Below, one piece after another: positions 5,623 to 8,038 of a stretch of DNA of 8,038 bases (position 1 is its first letter; every line of letters begins with the position of its first letter). The notes below the pieces were generated by a model, which did not search any database, was not told the origin of the DNA, and saw nothing but the letters and a program-made list of their open reading frames with translations. Position numbers and translations under genes: made by a program. Source of the DNA: a bacterium (GTDB taxonomy: Bacteria > Verrucomicrobiota > Verrucomicrobiae > JAJYAR01); contig JAJYAR010000100.1 in assembly GCA_021779435.1 (NCBI GenBank), positions 1-8,038 on the forward strand, read 5' to 3'.

Positions 5623-5655
5623 TTGCATATTGGCAGCAATTCTTCCAATATACAA
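5623..5655. promoter_or_regulatory. AT-rich dyad before the intact ATPase gene
   Basis: The core inverted repeat ATATTGG (5627-5633) and CCAATAT (5645-5651) extends to TTG...CAA (5623-5655), giving 13 of 16 symmetric pairs over 33 bp. The right edge is 4 nt before ATG 5660, the same distance as at the left ATPase gene. The dyad lies in the 82-bp region shared with the divergent decarboxylase gene, so a bound regulator could affect both. An operator function is inferred. Confidence 0.6.
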
Positions 5656-5659
5656 GGCT

Positions 5660-6817
5660 ATGTTTCCCCGCATCGCACGTACCGCGCTTCTGGATGCCGC
5701 CCGGCGATTTCCGGCCGTGACGATCCTCGGCGCGCGGCAGGTCGGCAAAACCACGCTCGCCCGGACGGCCTTCCCGGATTTCGCCTACGTCGACCTGGAG
5801 GACCCCCGCACGGCGGCGCGGTTCCGGGACGATCCGCGCACCGCAATCGAAGAGTCCGGCGGCGGCGGGTTGATCCTGGATGAGGTGCAGGCGGTGCCGG
5901 CCGTCTTTCCTGCACTGCGCGGCGTGATCGACGACCGCCGTCGCGACAACGGTCGTTTCATCCTGCTCGGATCGGCGCAGCCGGGCCTGGTTCGCGGCGT
6001 TGCGGAGTCGCTCGCAGGCCGCGTCTGCGTCGTCGATCTCGACCCGCTGACGGCGCGCGAGGTCCATGCCGGCGCGACGCCCCAGACCTGGCGCACGCTC
6101 TGGCTCAAGGGCGGATTCCCGGATGCCCTGCAAGGGGACTTTCGACAGTGGTGGGAAGCGTACCTGCGCATGCTTTTCGAACGTGATCTGCCGCAGTACG
6201 GCGTTTCGGCCGACCCCATTTTCCTCCGGCGCCTGCTGACGATGCTGGCGCACCAGCACGGCGGCCTGCTCAACCTGTCTTCCCTGGCGGCGTCTCTGGG
6301 AACCTCCCACCACACCGTACAGCGCCACCTGGATGCGCTGGAATCGGTGTTCCTTGTGCGCCGCCTGCGGCCATGGTTCCGGAATATCGGAAAACGGCTG
6401 ACGAAATCCCCCAAGGTCTATCTGCGCGACACGGGGCTACTGCATCATCTTCTGAACATTTCCACGCCGGAGGAACTCGACGGCCACCCATCGCGCGGCG
6501 CAAGTTGGGAAGGGTTCGTCATCGAAGATCTGCTCCGCCGGGAGCGCATCGCCCATCCCGCGTCCCAGGCCTGGTTCTGGCGCACCGCGGCCGGCACCGA
6601 AATCGACCTGCTGCTCGATCGCGGCGCGGAACAGGTCGCCGTCGAAATCAAGACCGGGCGCGGAAACGATGCCCGGGCATTGCGCGCGCTGCGCGAATCG
6701 CTGCCCGACGTCCAGGCGTCGCGCGCCTGGATCGTCGACCAGGCGGCGGGAATCGAACGCCTGGCACCGAGCATCGCCCGGGGGGGGTTCGATATGCTTT
6801 ACCAGGGAACCCCCTGA
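5660..6817 (+). CDS. AAA-type ATPase with C-terminal DUF4143, intact
   Basis: The 385-residue protein shows the full family layout. Walker A is GARQVGKT (24-31), Walker B is LILDEVQ (71-77), and a sensor-like ILLGSAQ lies at 101-107. A linker domain containing GGFPDAL (151-157) and ERDLPQYG (174-181) follows. The winged-helix segment is at about 200-245 ([26 protein letters not shown]). DUF4143 follows with [14 protein letters not shown] (252-265), TEIDLLLD (313-320) and VEIKTG (328-333). E314/D316 and E329-x-K331 resemble a PD-(D/E)XK nuclease-like core. Family members are P-loop ATPases of poorly known role, often in accessory regions and suspected of toxin-antitoxin-like or defence functions. 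I prefer ATG 5660 to TTG 5630, because family proteins begin M-x-PR and the TTG lies inside the dyad; AAGG precedes the ATG. A run of eight G (6780-6787) sits near the 3' end. Confidence 0.92.
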   Translation: MFPRIARTALLDAARRFPAVTILGARQVGKTTLARTAFPDFAYVDLEDPRTAARFRDDPRTAIEESGGGGLILDEVQAVPAVFPALRGVIDDRRRDNGRFILLGSAQPGLVRGVAESLAGRVCVVDLDPLTAREVHAGATPQTWRTLWLKGGFPDALQGDFRQWWEAYLRMLFERDLPQYGVSADPIFLRRLLTMLAHQHGGLLNLSSLAASLGTSHHTVQRHLDALESVFLVRRLRPWFRNIGKRLTKSPKVYLRDTGLLHHLLNISTPEELDGHPSRGASWEGFVIEDLLRRERIAHPASQAWFWRTAAGTEIDLLLDRGAEQVAVEIKTGRGNDARALRALRESLPDVQASRAWIVDQAAGIERLAPSIARGGFDMLYQGTP

Positions 6818-6855
6818 CGGACGCGGGCGGACATCGGAACGAGAACACCGGAACG

Positions 6856-6888
6856 GGTCTGTCCGACGATCGCGGCCCGTCGCAGACC
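6856..6888. terminator. Imperfect hairpin between convergent genes
   Basis: GGTCTG (6856-6861) pairs with CAGACC (6883-6888), and inside it CGACG (6864-6868) pairs with CGTCG (6878-6882), with a 2-nt bulge and a 9-nt loop. It lies in the 89-bp gap between the stops of the ATPase and BON genes, so it could act for both. No U-run is present on either strand, so intrinsic termination would be weak. Confidence 0.4.
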
Positions 6889-6906
6889 GGCGTGGGAGCG
6901 AATCGG

Positions 6907-7218
6907 CTACCGGACCTGCAGTTCGTTGTCCACTGAATGCACCCCCGGAACCCCTTCCGCAACCTTGGTCGCGACGGCGGCGCTGCGCTTGGAGTCGACG
7001 TGGCCGGTCAGATGGACGACGCCGCGGAAGGTGGTGACGCTGATGTCGAGGGACTTCAAGGAGGTTTCATTGAAGATCGCGGCCTTGACCTTGGTCGTGA
7101 CGACGGAGTCGTCGAGCATCTGGCCGGTGCTCTCCTGCGTCGGAGTGCCGGCGCAGCCGGTCAGCGCGGCGAAGGCCAGTCCGGACAGGAACAGGGACAT
7201 ACGGTTGCGAATGGTCAT
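6907..7218 (-). CDS. BON-domain lipoprotein
   Basis: The 103-residue protein has a lipoprotein signal peptide (basic start, hydrophobic 8-20) with lipobox L19-T-G-C22. A single BON domain spans about 34-102, with SVVTTKVKAAIF (38-49), LKSLDISVTTFRGVVHLTGHV (54-74) and the closing VPGVHSVDNELQV (90-102). BON proteins such as OsmY act in the periplasm or at the outer membrane and are linked to envelope or osmotic stress. The exact role of this short, single-domain form is unknown. ATG 7218 has an excellent Shine-Dalgarno (AAGGAG, 7 nt spacing). A terminator for the tRNA lies between tRNA-Thr and this gene, so it probably has its own promoter or relies on read-through. Confidence 0.9.
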   Translation of the reverse strand: MTIRNRMSLFLSGLAFAALTGCAGTPTQESTGQMLDDSVVTTKVKAAIFNETSLKSLDISVTTFRGVVHLTGHVDSKRSAAVATKVAEGVPGVHSVDNELQVR

Positions 7219-7238
7219 GAGTTGACTCCTTCTTTGTG

Positions 7239-7259
7239 AAAAATCCCGCCTTGCGGCAG
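7239..7259 (-). terminator. Intrinsic terminator of tRNA-Thr
   Basis: On the minus strand CTGCC-GCAA-GGCGG forms a 5-bp stem (one G-U pair) closed by a GNRA tetraloop, then GA and five U residues (7243-7239). It begins 21 nt after the encoded CCA end of the tRNA. The stem is short but the arrangement is typical. Confidence 0.65.
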
Positions 7260-7279
7260 TCGGCGACGAATGAATGGAC

Positions 7280-7355
7280 TGGTGCCGGCAGCAGGGGTCG
7301 AACCCGCGACCTTCGGTTTACAAAACCGCTGCTCTACCAACTGAGCTATGCCGGC
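7280..7355 (-). tRNA. tRNA-Thr (UGU anticodon)
   Basis: The minus strand folds into a complete cloverleaf. The acceptor stem is GCCGGCA/TGCCGGC, the D-arm GCTC...GAGC, the anticodon loop TTTGTAA with anticodon TGT (UGU), and the T-arm GCGGG-TTCGACC-CCTGC, followed by discriminator A and an encoded CCA (7280-7282). The anticodon stem GCGGT/ACCGA leaves one G-A mismatch at its outer pair. It reads ACA and, by wobble, other ACN codons. Confidence 0.96.
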
Positions 7356-7396
7356 ACACGTCTTGCGTTTCGCCGCGCAGTCTATCGCGCAGGAGG

Positions 7397-7413
7397 GCAT
7401 GGCCGTGCCATGC
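7397..7413 (-). terminator. Hairpin downstream of sspB
   Basis: GCATGGC (7397-7403) and GCCATGC (7407-7413) form a perfect 7-bp stem with a 3-nt loop, 17 nt past the sspB stop and before tRNA-Thr on the same strand. It lacks a U-run, so it is a weak terminator candidate or a 3'-end structure of the sspAB mRNA. No clear tRNA promoter is recognisable in the remaining gap. Confidence 0.4.
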
Positions 7414-7429
7414 ACCCGTTCGGACTACC

Positions 7430-7915
7430 TCATTTCACTCTGGTCAGCCGCGGCCGATCGCCGGGGGCCGAAGGACCTGCCGGTCCGGGCGGTGGCTCCG
7501 GCGGCAGGTCGTCCTGCGCCGGAGCGGCGTTGCGCGCAGGGAACGGCTGAACGTTCGCCGGAACCTTCGCGCCCTCGGGGGCGGCCTCCGGCATCCCGGA
7601 CGGATCCGGCATCTCGAAGGCCATCCCCTCGCCGTTTTCGCGCGCGAAAATCGCGAGAATGAATTCGATCGGGACGTAGATTTCCTGCGCCTTGCCGCCG
7701 AACCGCGCCTGGAAGGTCACGGCGTCGTTGCCGATCTGCAGGCGGTTGGTCGCCATCGGCGAGATGTTGAGCACGATCTGGCCGTCCTGGACGAACTGCG
7801 GCGGGACCTTCACGGCCCCGCCGACCTGCACGGCCAGGTGCGGCGTATAGCCGCAGTCGTTGCACCACTCGTAGATGGCGCGGACGAGGTACGGCTTGGT
7901 GGATTGGGCGCCCAT
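7430..7915 (-). CDS. sspB: ClpXP protease specificity-enhancing factor SspB
   Basis: The 161-residue protein is SspB, the adaptor that delivers ssrA-tagged proteins from stalled ribosomes, and other substrates, to ClpXP. The N-terminal peptide-binding domain (about 3-105) shows KPYLVRAIYEWCNDCGYTPHL (7-27), VKVPPQFVQDGQIVLNISP (35-53) and the beta-rich FQARFGGKAQEIYVPIEFILAIFARENGEGMAFE (68-101). A Pro/Ala-rich flexible linker (about 103-152) leads to the C-terminal RPRLTRVK (154-161), the ClpX-docking tail. ATG 7915 overlaps the sspA stop by one base (TGATG), so the pair is translationally coupled, matching the conserved sspAB operon. Confidence 0.96.
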   Translation of the reverse strand: MGAQSTKPYLVRAIYEWCNDCGYTPHLAVQVGGAVKVPPQFVQDGQIVLNISPMATNRLQIGNDAVTFQARFGGKAQEIYVPIEFILAIFARENGEGMAFEMPDPSGMPEAAPEGAKVPANVQPFPARNAAPAQDDLPPEPPPGPAGPSAPGDRPRLTRVK

Positions 7916-8038
7916 CAGCGGCGCATCACCTTTTCGCTCGGCGTCAACGCCTCGATGTACGCCGGTCGGCTGAAAATCCGCTCCGCGTATTTCATCAGGG
8001 GCGCCGCGCTCTTCGGCAGCTCGATCTCGTATGGTTCC
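7915..8038 (-). CDS. sspA: Stringent starvation protein A SspA, C-terminal part
   Basis: Only the last 40 codons are in the window; the gene enters from the right edge. The translated end contains LPKSAAPLMKYAERIFSRP and ends in EALTPSEKVMRR, which resembles the C-terminal helices of SspA, a glutathione-transferase-fold protein that binds RNA polymerase in stationary phase and starvation. The position directly before sspB, with a TGATG stop/start overlap, supports the call. Confidence 0.85.
   Translation of the reverse strand, partial: EPYEIELPKSAAPLMKYAERIFSRPAYIEALTPSEKVMRR

Noticed and set aside
5630..5659. TTG 5630 as start of the intact ATPase
   Set aside because: It lies within the dyad, has no ribosome site, and adds ten residues before the family's M-x-PR start at ATG 5660.
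4573..5883. Long plus-strand open frame (436 codons) across the decarboxylase region
   Set aside because: It is antisense to a clearly recognised UDP-glucuronate decarboxylase and has no family motifs; long antisense frames are expected in GC-rich DNA.
5144..6328. Long minus-strand open frame across the divergent ATPase and decarboxylase genes
   Set aside because: It covers parts of two real genes in other frames and shows no recognisable domain.
7280..7355. tRNA-Thr as an integrative-element attachment site
   Set aside because: No second copy of the tRNA 3' end and no integrase gene are visible in the window.

Overview
The window is a GC-rich proteobacterial chromosome segment, most likely betaproteobacterial. 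The evidence is the sspA-sspB order, a single-domain SspB ending in a ClpX-binding tail, a tRNA-Thr(UGU) with encoded CCA, and a pilin locus with a TfpX/TfpZ-type accessory gene. I cannot name the genus. Coding density is high and no transposase, CRISPR array, rRNA or integrase is visible.

Left part (1-2366) is an accessory patch of small defence or toxin-antitoxin-like units. It holds an AAA-type ATPase/DUF4143 gene that has lost about 117 central residues in frame (59-892), a minimal nucleotidyltransferase plus HEPN pair (966-1756), and, convergent with them after an 8-bp gap, a DUF4160/DUF2442 pair (2242-1765, minus strand).

Middle part (2367-4600) is a minus-strand type IV pilin locus. 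A canonical prepilin (4386-3808) has a sigma-54-like promoter upstream. It is followed by a strong intrinsic terminator, a second prepilin with Ala instead of Gly before the cleavage site (3726-3154), and a TfpZ-like membrane accessory protein (3149-2367). The two pilin genes share a nearly identical 87-bp patch in direct orientation.

Right part (4639-8038) starts with a UDP-glucuronate decarboxylase gene (minus), then a divergent, intact AAA/DUF4143 ATPase (5660-6817, plus) whose layout shows what the left copy has lost. After it come, all on the minus strand, a BON-domain lipoprotein, tRNA-Thr, sspB and the 3' end of sspA. The sspAB/tRNA/BON block looks like conserved chromosomal backbone.

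The most distinctive signals are: (1) both ATPase genes carry an AT-rich dyad whose downstream edge lies exactly 4 nt before the ATG, suggesting autoregulation; (2) the MNT/HEPN pair has a promoter placed so that its transcript would start at or next to the ATG; (3) a terminator separates two pilin genes that share a recombination-sized identity tract, with a non-consensus prepilin cleavage site in the downstream copy. No clearly new multi-gene system is proven; the ATPase-dyad arrangement is the best lead.
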